Assembly: GCA_963978895.1 (NCBI GenBank)
Contig: OZ022238.1
Location: 43,597,269-43,661,268, forward strand
Origin: Erpobdella octoculata
Lineage: Eukaryota; Annelida; Clitellata; Hirudinida; Erpobdellidae
Length of the DNA stretch: 64,000 bases
Direction: 5' to 3'
In this document: one piece after another, positions 26,935 through 40,558 of the stretch
How the letters are laid out: every line of letters starts with the position of its first letter
Numbering within the stretch: the stretch's first letter is position 1
Notes under the pieces: generated by a model
What the model was told of the DNA's origin: nothing
Database searches by the model: none
Seen by the model: the letters and a program-made list of their open reading frames with translations, nothing else
Translations under genes and position numbers: made by a program

Positions 26935-27085
26935 TCGAACAGCATTTAACCATCTAGTCAACCAGCTAAGAAACCACAGCAAACCAGCTAACCTGCCGGT
27001 CTAACAGCTAGCCAGCCAGCTAACCAGCTAACCAGCTGGTCAACCAACTAGCCAGCCAGTCAACCGGCTAACCAACCAATCAGTC
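26935..27085. repeat. Degenerate CCAGCTAAC-type tandem
   Basis: Repeated decamer-like units (CCAGCTAACC and variants such as CCAGCCAGTC) over about 150 bp. Confidence 0.6.
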
Positions 27086-27683
27086 AACCAGCCAAGAATG
27101 AACTTGCTATTTTCATCATCAACGAGTCGTGAGATTAATCGACGAAATAATCGAACGTTCCAGGATCGAGCTGTAATATTTCATCTGGAAACAAGTTACC
27201 AGCCACTTCCATCGAAGGCTTTCCAAAGCATTGCCTGCCCATAAACGTTGCAGACTTTGATTGATGTGCAGGAAAGCCGCATCAATCGCTTGATCAATTG
27301 TTTCGTGTATTTAATGACCTAATGATGAATGGACCTAATTAAAGCGCATACCATACCATCGGAAGACCAATTCTTGGGCAAGCCCCTCCCTGCGCTTCTT
27401 CCCTATGTATCCATTTTTTTTCTGGCTTTCGGGGAGAAGCTTCCATATCAATTAACGACCCATCCTCTCAATAGCCTCATTGTCTGCCCGTCTACCTCCG
27501 AGACGTTCCACTTTTGCCCACAGGTGGAAAAGATTTCCAATTCGTTGGAGTCGTGTGATCATTAAAATTTTCAATCGGATTGTTAAACACGGTGGTTATT
27601 AAAAACGAGGAAGGGAGGAAGAAAAAAACGGGTGAATAAGAGAAAAAAAAACCAAATGCTTCAGTGAGTGGATTGGTGAGTGA

Positions 27684-27893
27684 GCGAATAAATGAACGAA
27701 CCAACGAACGAATGAACGAATGAACGAATGAACGAACGAACGAACGAACGAACGAACGAACGAACGAACGAACGAACGAACGAACGAACGAACGAACGAA
27801 CGAACGAACGAACGAACGAACGAACGAACGAACGAACAAATGAATGAATGAATGAATGAACGAACGAATGAATGAATGAATGAATGAATGAAT
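27684..27893. repeat. (GAAC)n/(GAAT)n microsatellite
   Basis: Tetranucleotide array with a pure GAAC core (about 27732-27836) flanked by GAAT variants. It lies about 80 bp beyond the Musashi stop codon and so is probably in the 3'UTR. Confidence 0.95.
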
Positions 27894-27970
27894 GAAGGGA
27901 GTGAATGAAACGAAGAAAAAGCAAGGAAGAAAAAGAACATCAGCAAGTTACTCTGGGGCTGGAAACATCT

Positions 27971-28158
27971 TCAATGGAATCCGTTCTGGAATGCTGTTGG
28001 CATCATGGCGCCCTGAAATAAATCCTTCCTTTTCACGGTCATATATATTTCTTCATGTTATAGTCAACTATGTCGCTTTTTTGCTCTCACCACTCTCGCC
28101 GCTTTCACCAACACTACTACCATCATTGCCATTACCATCATCATCAACTCATCATCAT

Positions 28159-28223
<65 letters not shown>

Positions 28224-28261
28224 CCACCACAACCATCATCACCACTACCCCACAACCATAG

Positions 28262-28315
<54 letters not shown>

Positions 28316-31300
28316 CCACAACCATAGTCATCATCATCATCATCAGCAACAGCTCTATAATAAAATAATTATTTATTATAAAATTGCTCACTCCAACGGC
28401 GAATGCGATTGGCTGATGAGGTGCGTGCTGAATAAAACCCGGTCCTGCTTGGTTTTGAAAGATTTCAAGTTGATGGGGACTTGTAGGGGTCTGTGGAAAG
28501 GTGAGTCCCCCATTTGTGGCTGGTCGGTGGCTGAAAGTGCTGCCATGCTGGGGGTAACCATTGACAACAGGGATGGCCGCACCAGGCGAAAGAACTGAAT
28601 TAATTTTTAAGTAAATAGATTTCTAACATGTTGGCATCAATTAAACATATTCTTTAGAAGTTTTTTTCTTTGCTACCTTGACAACTTGATCAACAAAACT
28701 AATATTATAAACATATGAAATGTTTGAATGAAATGATATTTTAAAAATATTTTTTTTAACAATGTTACAGGTCGTTTAGGACCACCTTGGTACTCTTGTA
28801 GTGTGAGAAGGTTGTGACCGTTGTGACCACTGTGGCCCTGTTGCTGATGGGCGTGGTGGGTGGTATTGTGCTGGTGTGGTCGTTGAAGTTGCTGCTGCAA
28901 GACGAACTGGTCGGGAGCGCACTGGATGACCGGCGAGATGGTGGCAGCGACGTTCGCCACCGAAGTTCCGTTGAGTTCGAGTCGCGTCGGTGCTCCGACG
29001 ATGCGCCCTGTGGTGAGAAGGGTTGTCGTGGTCGGTATGAAGTCCCGTGCGTTGGCGGTCGGAATGTAGCCGAGACGTGGATCTGCTTGGGCCGGTGGAT
29101 AGGGAAAGGTTGCCGTTGCTAGAGGAGTTGCAGTGAGATAGTTGTACCCTGGAATAGCTAAATAAAAGAAGTAAACTTATTGCTGAATTTGCCTGTTTTA
29201 AAATATTAGAAGTGATTTTGGACCGTGAAAACAAATGGTTGACATCAATCGCGTTACTGAGCTTTCTTTACTGGATGACAAAAAAAACGCAAAGAACTAT
29301 TTGTAATTAAATAAAGAAATTATTTACAAATTTCATTTTAATTAATTGAACTGATCGTAATAGAATAGAATTTTTATCTTTCAAAACTTTAACGTTTTTG
29401 TAGAAACTTAGAAACCGTAAAAAAGCTGTTATATTTGTTACCGGCGTGTTAAATGAAATGTTTTTGATGAATTTATTTTTGATCCAAACCACCATCAGAA
29501 AGAGTCCTGCAAAACAAAAACCTTCTTCGATTAACTTTTTGTGTTACAAGAGGCGACCAGCGAGTATATTTGTATACAAGCGTTGGTTCGCACCAGGAAG
29601 TGTGAAACAAACCAATCTTCTTAGAGAAAATGAGAAGAAGAAGAGGAAGAGAAAGAAGAAAAAATCAGAAAAAGAAGAAAACAGAAGAAAACAGAGGAAG
29701 GCAAAGAAGAGGACAAAAAAGATAGAAAAGTCAAAGAAGCGAAATAGCAAAAGAAATGAATGAAGAAAATGAAAAGAAAAAACAATAAAAGTAGAGAAAA
29801 AGAAAAACAAGAAAAAGAAAAGCAAACACGCTCTAGACACACGCACACGCACACGCACACGCACACGCACACTACCGATTAATATAATGACATTTCTTTC
29901 ATGTCACGGACAAGCGCATGTGCCAAGACAGACAGACAGACAGACGGACGGACAGACAGACAAACATACAAACGGACAGACAGTTGGTCAAACAGACAAA
30001 CTAAGCGAACATATCGCGAGATGAGCCGCGTGGAGATAACCGATTGAAAGAGGACCTGGTGGTACAAATGAGGCTTGGTAATATTTTAATGGAAAATGTG
30101 ATTGGCATGTTAAGCGCTTTCGTCGGGCAGTTGAGCATTTTAAACCTTTCCATGCTTTTCCAGACTGCACGGCGTCATGCATGATTGACTCGGAAAATTC
30201 AGTCTGAAAATGAAGAGGAAGAAGACGACGAGGAAAAGAAGAAGAAGAAAAAGAAGAAGAAAAAGAAAAAGAAAAAGAAAAAGAAGAAGAAAAAGAAAAA
30301 GAAGAAAAGAAGAAAAAAGAAGAAGAAGAAAAAGAAGAAGAAGAAAAGAAGAAGAAGAAGAAGAAAAGAAGAAATAGAAGAAGAAGGAAAAGAAAAATAA
30401 AAAGATAAAAAACGAAGGAAATGAGAAGAACGAGAGAGGAGAAAGCACAATTGGCTGCTTCCATGTCGTTCTAGATAAGATGGCAATATTTCTCCTTTGC
30501 TTTTTTTAATATTATTTATTATTCTGCCGTACCTCATAGAAAAACAAAAATATAAATATGTATAAATATATGTGTGTGTATTTATGCATATCTGTGTTTA
30601 CTATTTTGTTTGTTTACACTTTTAAAAGTTGTAAACGTGAAAATAATTCCTCCTTGCAACGAAGTTCGGCAAATTTTTTTTCTTCTTCAACATCAACACT
30701 ACGTTGTTTTTAAGCCCAGCTTACCAACCTAATTAAAAAAATATTTTTGTTTTAAAAACAAAAAAGAAAACTTCTTATTTGGCTAAAAAGAAAAACAAAA
30801 AAAAATCAGAAATTAATAAATAAAACGCAATTACTTTATTTTCAATCTTACGACTATCACGAAACTCTATAAGCTAAAAAAAATTAAACTCCCAAAAAAC
30901 AAAATTAAACTCCCAACACTTTAGCTCGACGTGGCTTTACGAAAAACAAACTGAAAGTTTACATTCGAGCACAAAAATAACAGAAATGATCAGAAACTGT
31001 TTGTATTTAGTACCCTGGTAGTAATATCCGGGCAGTCCTGCGACTTGGTAACCCCTGCCATACGGCGTGATGTACGTTGGTAATGTCACCGGTATGAGTC
31101 CAGCTGGAACCAACAAAAAAAAAGGTTAAAAACATTTCATTTGTTTATTTAGTTGTGGCAGAAGCACAAAAATAAAATATTCCGAAAGTTGTCCGAAAGA
31201 GGATGCTTGAAATAATTTCATAACGAATCGAGATTTCTCATTTTTATAGCGAAACAGCTGTGTAGTATGCAGTGCATTTCAAACACTTGTATATTATACA

Positions 31301-34300
31301 TAAATAAATAAATGAAAATATTTAACAAAATTATGAATTCAAATGTACAATAACGTTGACACTTTTGATACTCAAGAAGAACATTAATCGTCATGACAAT
31401 GTTTAATATGTCGATATTTTTTTAAAGTTTTTAAACGTTTTTTCGAGTTTTTCAAGTTTTAAATTATTCAGAAACGAAGCAATTTCATGGAGTATGGCTC
31501 TTTGATGTTACGGTGAGAAGCCCCCCCTAGCCCGCCCCCTCCTTCTTCCCCCGTAAACATAATGGCATGAGACACGTAGAGTTGTCTTCGTCAGGGAAGA
31601 ATTCTTGAAATTAATCAACTTTTTCCGACAGTCCGAATCATAGTTTCTAATGAGAGAGAGAGAATGAGAATGAGTGAGTGATTGAGGATGGAGTTATTAA
31701 TTCAACGTCATCTATCGCGTTCGCTCGTAATAAATTTATACGAAAATGAAAGTGATGACAATAACAATGATATTAGTAAAAATATTAATAATAAATATAA
31801 AAATAATAATAATTTAATGACCGTGGCGTCACTAGAGTCCGTGAATATGTGCCCCCTCCTTGATGTGCCCCCTCCTTGATGGGCCCCCTTCCTTGATGGG
31901 CCCCCTCCTTGATGTGCTCCCCTTCTTGATGGGCCCACTTTTTTGATGGGCCCCCTCCTTGAAAGGCCCCTTTCTTGATGGGCCCCTTTCTTGATGGGCC
32001 CCTCTCTTTGATGGGCCCTTTTTCTTGATGGGCCCCTTTTCTTAATGTGCTCCATTCCTTGATGGGCCCCCCTCCTTGATGGGCCCCGCTCTTTTATGGG
32101 CCCCCTCCTTGATGTGCCCCCTCTTTGATGGGCTGCTTTGGCTGGTACTGTGAATGAACTCAACAATTGTGAAAAGATAACTGAAAGAGTGAAAAGTCCT
32201 ATCAGGTAAATGCCACTATTGTAACATCTAGTGCTTGAAAAAGAATTTAATCAGCATCATCATCATTTCTACCAACATCATCATAATCATCATCATGATC
32301 ATCACCATCATCACTACCACTACCACAATCCTCATCATCACCATCAGTCTCCCACCAACGCACGTATCTTTTTGTTGCTTGTTTGTGCTTCATCTCTCAA
32401 ACGTTAAACACATTTTTAAAGTTTATTATTTCAAACCTAATTCTTCTTAAATGATTATATTTAGAATTCAAGTTATATTTAATTAGATATTTATCCGTCG
32501 CAGTCATTTAAAACTTTTTCCACATTTTTTATTTTCCTCCAATATAACCTGTAACGACAGGTTGATCTTCTTGGAAAGATTTTCAAAAAGTTATAATTTC
32601 CCTCAGGTAATGAAACGATTACTCCAGTTAACCAAATAATTTAGAGAGTAAGCTTTATTATTCATGCGCGAACTCTAAAAAAACTCAGCTTTCTGGTATT
32701 TTATGACTTATTTGTTTGTTTGAATTTTACGAGTGGCCCTCAACCTGGGGTCGCAACACAGGGAAGGGGGTGTCCAGTATGTGGACGAGAAATGGGGGGG
32801 GGGGGCAGTGTAGCAGAACGTCTTTCTTTAAGTTTTTATGTTATTTTACTAAATAGTTTTACAAAGTTCTAGATTAGTCGGTAGTATTATTTTATGGAAA
32901 AAACCCTATGGTTAAATGGAAAGATCACATCCAAGGAGTTTGAAACGTAAGAAAAATGGGAGAACTTCAAGAACTTAATTACCATTTGCAGTTGTTCATT
33001 GAAAATTTAGTTAACTATTTTAAACAAAACACATGTTTTTATGTTTAAACTTATTTGATCGAAAACACTTTATTTCATTTTGTACCTTACAAAACCGGTT
33101 GAAATTAAACTTTCATTATCTTCTCTTCACTCCATCCAATTCTGGCACCTCCTCCATCTTTCAATTTCATTCTTGTAACTTTCTCGCGCGTTTGTGAGTT
33201 CCTTAACAACCTAGGCTCCAGTGAACACTGTCCATGTTGAATGATAGATCGCCTCCATGAATTCACTCCTCGACTTACAGTGCTTCGGAGAATAACGCGG
33301 TGCATCTCGGACGAAAATGAAATTTTTCAAACTACTTCTTTTGAGATGGGCAAGATTTCCATCGCTCGATAAATCAAGAAAAGTTGAAAAATTGAAGCCG
33401 CTGTGAAGACGTTTGGCACCAGAAAGTCAAAATTCCTTCCTGCCGATCATTTCACAGGATCTCTCAAGCAACACATCAACTCCTACGAATTTATTTTTTT
33501 CCCTTTTTTTCCTTTTTTTAGATTAATTGTTGAATAATAAAATTTAAAAAACGTTACTGTTGAAAGATCAGACCGTTTCAATTTTTCAATAGCATAATTT
33601 ATCATTTCTGTTGCTAATCTACTAGGAATGGTAAAATTATTAACTTTGATTTACGTGTTATATGTATATACTAGCATGATGTCTGTATTTATTAGGGATG
33701 TCACGGGTAGTAGACTTTTCGGGTTCGGGTTATTGAATTTTAAATTTTCGTGTTCGGGTTTTCATTTTTCCAAAAACCGGGCTCGGTTTCGGGTTCGGGT
33801 TTTCGATTTTCAAAATTTCGGGTTCGGGTTTGGGTCTGGATTTTAAAATTAAAAACCTTCGGGTTCGGGTCGGGTTCGGGTCGGGTTTGGGTCAAGTTTG
33901 GGTCAAGTTTGGGTCGAATTTGAGTAGTACAATTTTCATAATTTTGAAAATGCGCCTGAGAGTGATCTTACGCTACTATATTTTATTATTGGCTAAACGA
34001 ATTAAGTGAAATATTTGGGAAGTTCTGTATTACAATAATAATTAAGATAAGTACTGCAGCAAATACTTATGGTGTTCAATATTGTCTATAATTTTATTTA
34101 ATTTCCTAAAATCTGTTTAATAATAGATCTTTTTCTTAAATTGGTCTAGCATTAAGTCGCGTTTTTATCATAGCAAATTCTTTAATTATAACATAAAATA
34201 AACGGTTCTTAAGTGCCCTCAAATTGTTTATTTGAAGTTTAAAATAATAGACAACTATACTTAAAGGACGCTTTTGTCAAAAAATAGATCCAGTCATTAT

Positions 34301-36775
34301 ACTTGGGGCGCCGCTACATGAAATATATACAACTCAGAACTTATTTATCGACCAGTTAAGAATGAAAAGCTGAGTCGACCTGATAAAATATGAGTTAGTT
34401 AGTTCCTTGCTAAAGAAAACTACTTGACCAAACCTGGAATCGAACATGGGCACTAAAAATAGGCAAGCCGGTCTCTAAACCACTAAACGAACTTGTGTCA
34501 CAAGATTGGTTTTTGTTTGTGAAACAAAATGCCTTAAAATGATTTTTTAATACTAGATTTCATTAGATGTACCGAATTTTGAAAACTCAAGGACTGTATA
34601 GAAATTTTTAAAGCTCGGAGTTTGGGTTTTATTTTTTAAACACCGGGTTCGGGTCGGGTTCGGGTTTCCCATTTTCAAAATTTCGGGTTCGGGCTTCTCT
34701 TTTTCAAAAATTCGGGTTCGGGTTTCACGTTTTCAAAAATTCGGGTAGCCAAAAAAAGACCGGGTAGTACCGAACTTCGGATTCGGGTCGGGTACCCGTG
34801 ACATCCCTACTATTTATTATTTATAAATGAACTTGCAGTACATGAATAATATAAAATAACTATCAGTACCAGTTGCAGCTCGCTCGCTTGAAATGAGGGA
34901 TTTTGAAACATGCTTCACAAAACCCTGCATGATTTTTTCAGACCTGGTCCTGCTCATTTCATAGCCAGAAAATTCCAGCCTCAGCCCGTTTCAGAGGCAC
35001 AAAATTCTCGGCCCTAACACGCCCCTTTTTATAAGCACAAAAGTCGAAGCCCAGTCCGTCCGGGCTGAACTGGACCCAGCAAGTTCTTAACGGGCACCTG
35101 TAATTTATTATTTTTTAAGAAGAATCTCAATATTGAATTCCAAAGTTTTCTCATTTTCAGTTTTTGAGTTTTCCAGCAAATAATTTTTTCCACCCCACAT
35201 TTGAGTCACGGGATGTCGAATAATCACAAATTGGTGAAACACGTATTTTTTTTATTCTCCGTGTAGTATTTAAATACTAATTTTCACATTTTAGTATTTT
35301 CCGATTTTGAGTGGCAGTTAATTCAAAAAATAAATAATTTTATTTTCCACCCCACCTTTGAGGTCACGGAAACCAAATTATCAACAAGTAAGCCGTACAA
35401 AACGAGGTTTTTTCCACAAATTCCTTTTATTTCAAGATTCGTCGGCTTTTCATTTGTTGTAAATATTTCTTTTAAAAAGAAATTTTTTGAATTTATATAG
35501 GCAAACATTTATTTTATTTTATTTTATTTGTTTTTTTAAAAGCAAATATAATTATTTTTTTAATTAGAAAAATTTTTTTTCAACAATTTCTCAAACTTTA
35601 ATAAAATGCATTTTCATGAGAAGCGAGCCTATATTTTAAATTTCAGCTCCATTGGATGACGGGAAGTTAGTTAATTTTCAATTTCAAGGTTTGCAAACAT
35701 TCAAGCAAGCAAGCAAGACCGGTGGTGAAGTTAATTCAAGAGATTTAAAAAACCGTCATTTTTGACGAAGTAGTTCTAGTAATTCAAAAAAAATCCATTA
35801 TTTTTGACGGACTATCTCTGGTATAAAATAATAAAATTACATAGTTAATTGTTAGCTTTTACAGATAAACAAGCGAAATGTAATTGCACGGAACGAGGAA
35901 AGAAGTTGCAATCTAAATCATATAACGAGGGCCGTTTGTAAGCTTGAAATAATGTCACAGGAATACAATCTGGTGACGTGTTTGTAGTAGACTCAATACA
36001 AGAGAGACAACAAGGAAGAAGCGGAAGAAGGCCGACCAAAACTATAGTGCTGGTTAATCCGGTGCTGATCCGTTTGTAATAACCGACGAGACCTTATAAT
36101 CATCAATCTTACTGCTTTGAAACGAGCAAGAAAGTTCAGCGATTAATCCTCTTGTAATGAAATTATTGAGGCAAAACTGGTCTAATTGCTTGCCTACGCG
36201 ATGAAGAGCACGAGCCGTGTTTTGTTGTTCATCGTGCGTGGTCATTTTTTACTCGGTCCTCTGTTCGCTATGCTTTGAAGCGCATAATTTGATAAGCGAA
36301 ACGCTAGAGCCTCTTATTCAAAGCATTTTTGAAGCACAAAAGTGCGGGAAATAAATTGCAGGCAATAGTTTTTGCGGGAGTCTCGACGCGGCTACTCTAA
36401 TGTTACGAAATAAATTCTTACGCCGAGCCAGTCCTTGCGACACCATCAGTTCTTTCGGTTGTGCTCTCTTGCATTCTACCTGAAATGTAATTTTTTTAAA
36501 AAGAACAGTTAAAATATTTATTGAAATTAACAAATTTTACGATGATATAAAATGACATCTCGTTTGCCAGAGGATGAGGAGAAGTAGAGGAAGAAGGAAA
36601 GACGCGGACGGATTAAAAGAGGAATGAAAACAATAAAGTTACGCTGAGACAAAAAAAAGAAAGAAAAGACAAGAAATGAACAAAAAACTTGCCATTTTGT
36701 TGTTGATTTCATGGAAATGAATGTCGCAGACTTTATCAACGGCATCTTCGCTCTCGAAAGTCACAAATGCAAAAC
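27971..36775 (-). CDS. msi: Musashi-type RNA-binding protein, last six exons
   Basis: Exons in coding order: 36693-36775, 36422-36479, 31014-31103, 28786-29148, 28392-28594, 27971-28012 (TGA at 27971-27973). After the two bases finishing a split Gly codon they give 279 in-phase codons including the stop. [27 protein letters not shown] and [12 protein letters not shown] are the second half of Musashi RRM2, including the RNP1-type [26 protein letters not shown] resembles the YGRGYPGF segment, and the final exon encodes [13 protein letters not shown], close to the conserved Musashi C-terminus. Musashi proteins bind UAG-containing 3'UTRs and regulate translation in stem and neural cells. The middle exon is Gln/His-rich ([11 protein letters not shown]). 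The intron after NKM uses a GC donor. RRM1 and the first half of RRM2 were not found, so the gene is partial here and spans well over 9 kb. Confidence 0.92.
28128..28345. repeat. (CAT)n microsatellite in last Musashi intron
   Basis: Imperfect CAT/CAC triplet array between the exons at 27971-28012 and 28392-28594. It starts close to the donor of the upstream exon. Confidence 0.95.
29620..29875. repeat. Purine-rich tract followed by CACACG repeats
   Basis: GAAGAAAAAG-type purine run on the plus strand (about 29625-29825), then a short (CACACG)n at 29838-29872. Musashi intron; no coding meaning. Confidence 0.8.
29925..29998. repeat. GACA-type tetranucleotide tract
   Basis: Degenerate (GACA/GACG)n in a Musashi intron. 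Confidence 0.7.
30215..30405. repeat. (AAG)n-type homopurine tract
   Basis: About 190 bp of almost uninterrupted purine on the plus strand, pyrimidine on the transcribed Musashi sense strand. Such mirror-rich R/Y tracts can form triplex (H-DNA). Confidence 0.9.
31850..32135. repeat. ~18-bp minisatellite (TTGATGGGCCCC-containing)
   Basis: About 15 imperfect units built around CTTGATGGGCCCCCT in the Musashi intron between exons 36422-36479 and 31014-31103. Reading frames through it (GPIKERG, SRRGAHQ) are by-products. Confidence 0.85.
33693..34809. mobile_element. hAT-like non-autonomous transposon with CGGGTT-rich subterminal arrays
   Basis: 1117 bp bounded by inverted ends TAGGGATGTCACGGGTA and TACCCGTGACATCCCTA. 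The flanking octamers are GTATTTAT (33685-33692) and CTATTTAT (34810-34817), an 8-bp duplication with one mismatch, which is the hAT size. Just inside each end are arrays of TTCGGGTTCGGG-type units (33715-33905 and 34640-34795), in the same orientation on both sides. The middle includes a tRNA-derived SINE-like piece (34330-34500). No transposase frame. Confidence 0.8.
34330..34500 (-). repeat. tRNA-derived SINE-like sequence inside the hAT-like element
   Basis: Minus strand has an A-box-like TTTAGTGGTTTAGAGACC (34470-34487) and a B box GTTCGATTCC (34436-34445) at tRNA spacing. Downstream it shares AGCAAGGA and TAACTAACTC with the SINE-like copy at 40930-41185, indicating one family. Confidence 0.55.
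34860..35505 (-). mobile_element. Dispersed repeat, family 2, copy 2
   Basis: Same order as 9793-10965: a terminal GC-rich block (GCAGCTCGCTCGC), GCCCGTTTC-type motifs, then two ~160-bp units with TTTTTCCACCCCACATTTGA (about 35186 and 35344). The CTAG end is mutated to GATAG on the minus strand. Confidence 0.6.
35630..35830 (-). repeat. Dispersed CTTCCCGTCATCC-type repeat
   Basis: Reverse-complement copy of the block also seen at 42610-42745, including GCAAGCAAGCAAG and GGTGGTGAAGTTAA, followed by an AATTTTGACGGGCTAT-like segment shared with 42370-42400. Confidence 0.65.
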
Positions 36776-36866
36776 CTGCAGAGGTTTGAAATAAGAAGGA
36801 TTCAGAAGAATGTAAGTAAATAAACACATGTGCACACACACACATGCATGCACATATTCAAAAGCA

Positions 36867-37409
36867 CTTGCATACATACACATACACACATACATACATA
36901 CATACACATACACACATACATACATACATACATACATACATACATACATACATACATACATACATACATACATACATACATACATACATACATACATACA
37001 TACATACATACATACATACATACATACATACATACATACATACATACATACATACATACATACATACATACATACATACATACATACATACATACATACA
37101 TACATACATACATACATACATACATACATACATACATACATACATACATACATACATACATACATACATACATACATACATACATACATACATACATACA
37201 TACATACATACATACATACATACATACATACATACATACATACATACATACATACATACATACATACATACATACATACATACATACATACATACATACA
37301 TACATACATACATACATACATACATACATACATACATACATACATACATACATACATACATACATACATACATACATACATACATACATACATACATACA
37401 TACATACAT

Positions 37410-37446
<37 letters not shown>

Positions 37447-37486
37447 TACATACATACATACATACATACATACATACATACATACA

Positions 37487-37515
<29 letters not shown>
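36867..37515. repeat. (TACA)n microsatellite, ~650 bp
   Basis: Very long TACA tetranucleotide array with one CACACA interruption (about 37427-37446). It starts less than 100 bp upstream, in Musashi sense, of the acceptor of the exon at 36693-36775. Confidence 0.97.
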
Positions 37516-37517
<2 letters not shown>

Positions 37518-38123
37518 GCTTGCACTTATGTAAACGTGTTTTTATGTCTGTTTCTATGTGTAAGTCACAAAAAATTGGTAATTAACAGATAATTGAAAAT
37601 AATAGCAATTGGTTGGTTAGTAATATAATTTATTTATTATTTTATAATTTGTTTATAGGCAAAAGGCTCTCGCTTTCTTGCCGCAATATGTCACACAACC
37701 GTTATAAACCGCATAACCGACCAAAACAGTTCAACACAACACAACACATTAACTTTTTTAGATGAAAAATACAACAAGCGAAGTGGATGGTTTAAGAAAA
37801 AGATTATTCCTGGCCTGAAAGTATTTGCACCTTTCGTGGCTGCGTTTCAGCGAACGATGATGTATGCCATTGTTGCCAGACCGGTCAATTCGTTTTCTTT
37901 CAATATTCTTTCTAGAATAAAGTCTGCATCGTCGGCCTGCTGATTAGCAAGCCATCTGACGCCAATATAAATAGCTTCCTATGCTGCTCCTCCAATGAAG
38001 ATTTCTCTCGATGACTCAGAAAGAATAAGTGGCGCATCTTATTTATTGGCTCCTCTTCAAGTCCACAGAATAAAACGCTTTCAACGTTTGGTCGCACGTC
38101 CGTTTTTTCCACTTTTTCCATCG
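37516..38123. other. Non-repetitive segment between microsatellites; no exon recognised
   Basis: About 600 bp, presumably Musashi intron or upstream DNA. No RRM-type exon on the minus strand and no other gene was recognised. Confidence 0.4.
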
Positions 38124-38555
<432 letters not shown>

Positions 38556-38835
38556 TCTATGTCGTCGTCATCATCAACACAATCATCATTATCACCACCA
38601 CCACCATCATCATAATCATTATCATCGCGTCGTCTTCGTCGTCATTATTTTTTCATTACCATCATCAACATCATCGTCATGAATAACATCTCTTCTGTTA
38701 TCATCATCTTCTCGTACACAAAAACTACAAATTTACTTTCATCACTTTATCATCAACACACGGTCGATGGAGAGCTATGGAGTTTAAAAGAAGAATTAAG
38801 AAAATCATTTACTCGTGGTCGGAAAAGAATAGACG

Positions 38836-38945
38836 ACGATGATGATGATGATGAAGATGATGATGGTGATGATGAAGATGATGGTGATGATGACGATGAT
38901 GGAGATGATGATCATGAGGATGGTGATGATGGTGATGATGATGAT

Positions 38946-38986
<41 letters not shown>

Positions 38987-39011
38987 TGATGACGATGACG
39001 ATGACGATGAT

Positions 39012-39044
<33 letters not shown>

Positions 39045-39121
39045 AACGATAACGATGACAATGACGATTACGATGATGATGCTGTTCACGATGATGATGA
39101 TGATGGTGATGATGATGATGG

Positions 39122-39173
<52 letters not shown>

Positions 39174-39177
39174 GATA
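38836..39177. repeat. (GAT)n/(GATGAC)n microsatellite
   Basis: GAT triplets mixed with a GATGAC hexamer phase (38946-39070). It has opposite polarity to the CAT array about 280 bp to the left, so the two can pair as an interrupted inverted repeat. Confidence 0.95.
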
Positions 39178-40047
39178 GTTTTCGGCGACGGGGTTCATTT
39201 GGAAAATGGAGAGAATAAAATGAACAAAGCCGAATAAGATCGGATGTAATTATAGAAGCATCACATTGCATTAGCAAGCCAATGAAAATGACTGATTGTT
39301 GAAACATAGGAACGGCGAGGGACATTAGAACGAAAATGGAGCAGCGAACAAATAGCTCTTCCCGCGACAAGAAATCCAATGTTTGGTTTCACTTTCTTTC
39401 TTCACTCGTTTTTTTCACCTAAAATTAGCTTTGCGTTTAAAATATTTCAAGCATTTTAAAGTCTCATAAGAAGTAGGACGAGTGGATTGTAAATTGTAAT
39501 GCATGTTTGCTTGTTTGGGATTGAATGATGATATTAATTTAGTGCAAGAAGGGCGTCTGCCGTACGCGTTCGGTTGAAACCGATTTACCGTCGGTTTTTA
39601 GTAATTCGATGTTCGATTACGGATTTGATTAATCTTTCACATAAATAAAATATAAATTTAATAAAACGACGATAAAATAAAAAGCAAAGGCTTGAAATCA
39701 AGCGACGGAGTTGAAATAAATTTTTTCCTTTCCCGAATGAAACTGACAGAAGTCACGCACACACAGACAGCTTATCTCATGTGACGTCATTATCTTCAAT
39801 GCAAGTCGTAAAACTTCTGCGTGCACACGGGCACAGTTCCGTGCAAAAATGATACTGGAACAACAAGGAACACTTGTCCGATCATTTCCTACATGCATGA
39901 CTCTTTTGGTCTCTGACCCCTGTGTGGATGAGACACGTCGATTTCCATTGGCTTATCTCTTGTCAGATGAACTCAATGCTCCTGATAATGATCTTCTTGT
40001 GACTCTGACGATGGAGAAATTGCTCTCGGCTTATGGGCTCACATAAA
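39178..40047. other. Non-repetitive segment; no gene supported
   Basis: A 65-codon plus frame at 39849-40046 runs into the next GAT array. It has no recognised motif and no obvious splice partner, so I do not call it. Confidence 0.4.
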
Positions 40048-40308
<261 letters not shown>

Positions 40309-40558
40309 AATAATTATGTGGCTAAAGAACATTGACTTTCTGCTGGCCTGTTCGCGATTTAGATGGACAATTATTATGCTGAATTAATTTAATCGAGTAT
40401 AAACTTAAGCACGCAGAGTATATAACACCTCCGATATAATAAGCTGTTCGATTCTATTGAGAATATTTAATATTCTCCTGCACATTGACAGCATAATATG
40501 AAGCTGCCAAAATATCCCAATTTGGCTCATGGGTCACCGCAGTTTTATTTTCTGGTAG

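Noticed and set aside
27492..27946. RSFV repeat frame
   Set aside because: Product of the (GAAC)n microsatellite.
31708..32166. [15 protein letters not shown] repeat frame
   Set aside because: Product of the GGGCCCC minisatellite in a Musashi intron; no splice or start context.
33105..33305. Minus frame of 66 codons in a Musashi intron
   Set aside because: No Musashi similarity and not needed: the exons on either side already join in phase.
39849..40046. 65-codon plus-strand frame
   Set aside because: No motif, no splice partner, ends at the start of a GAT array.
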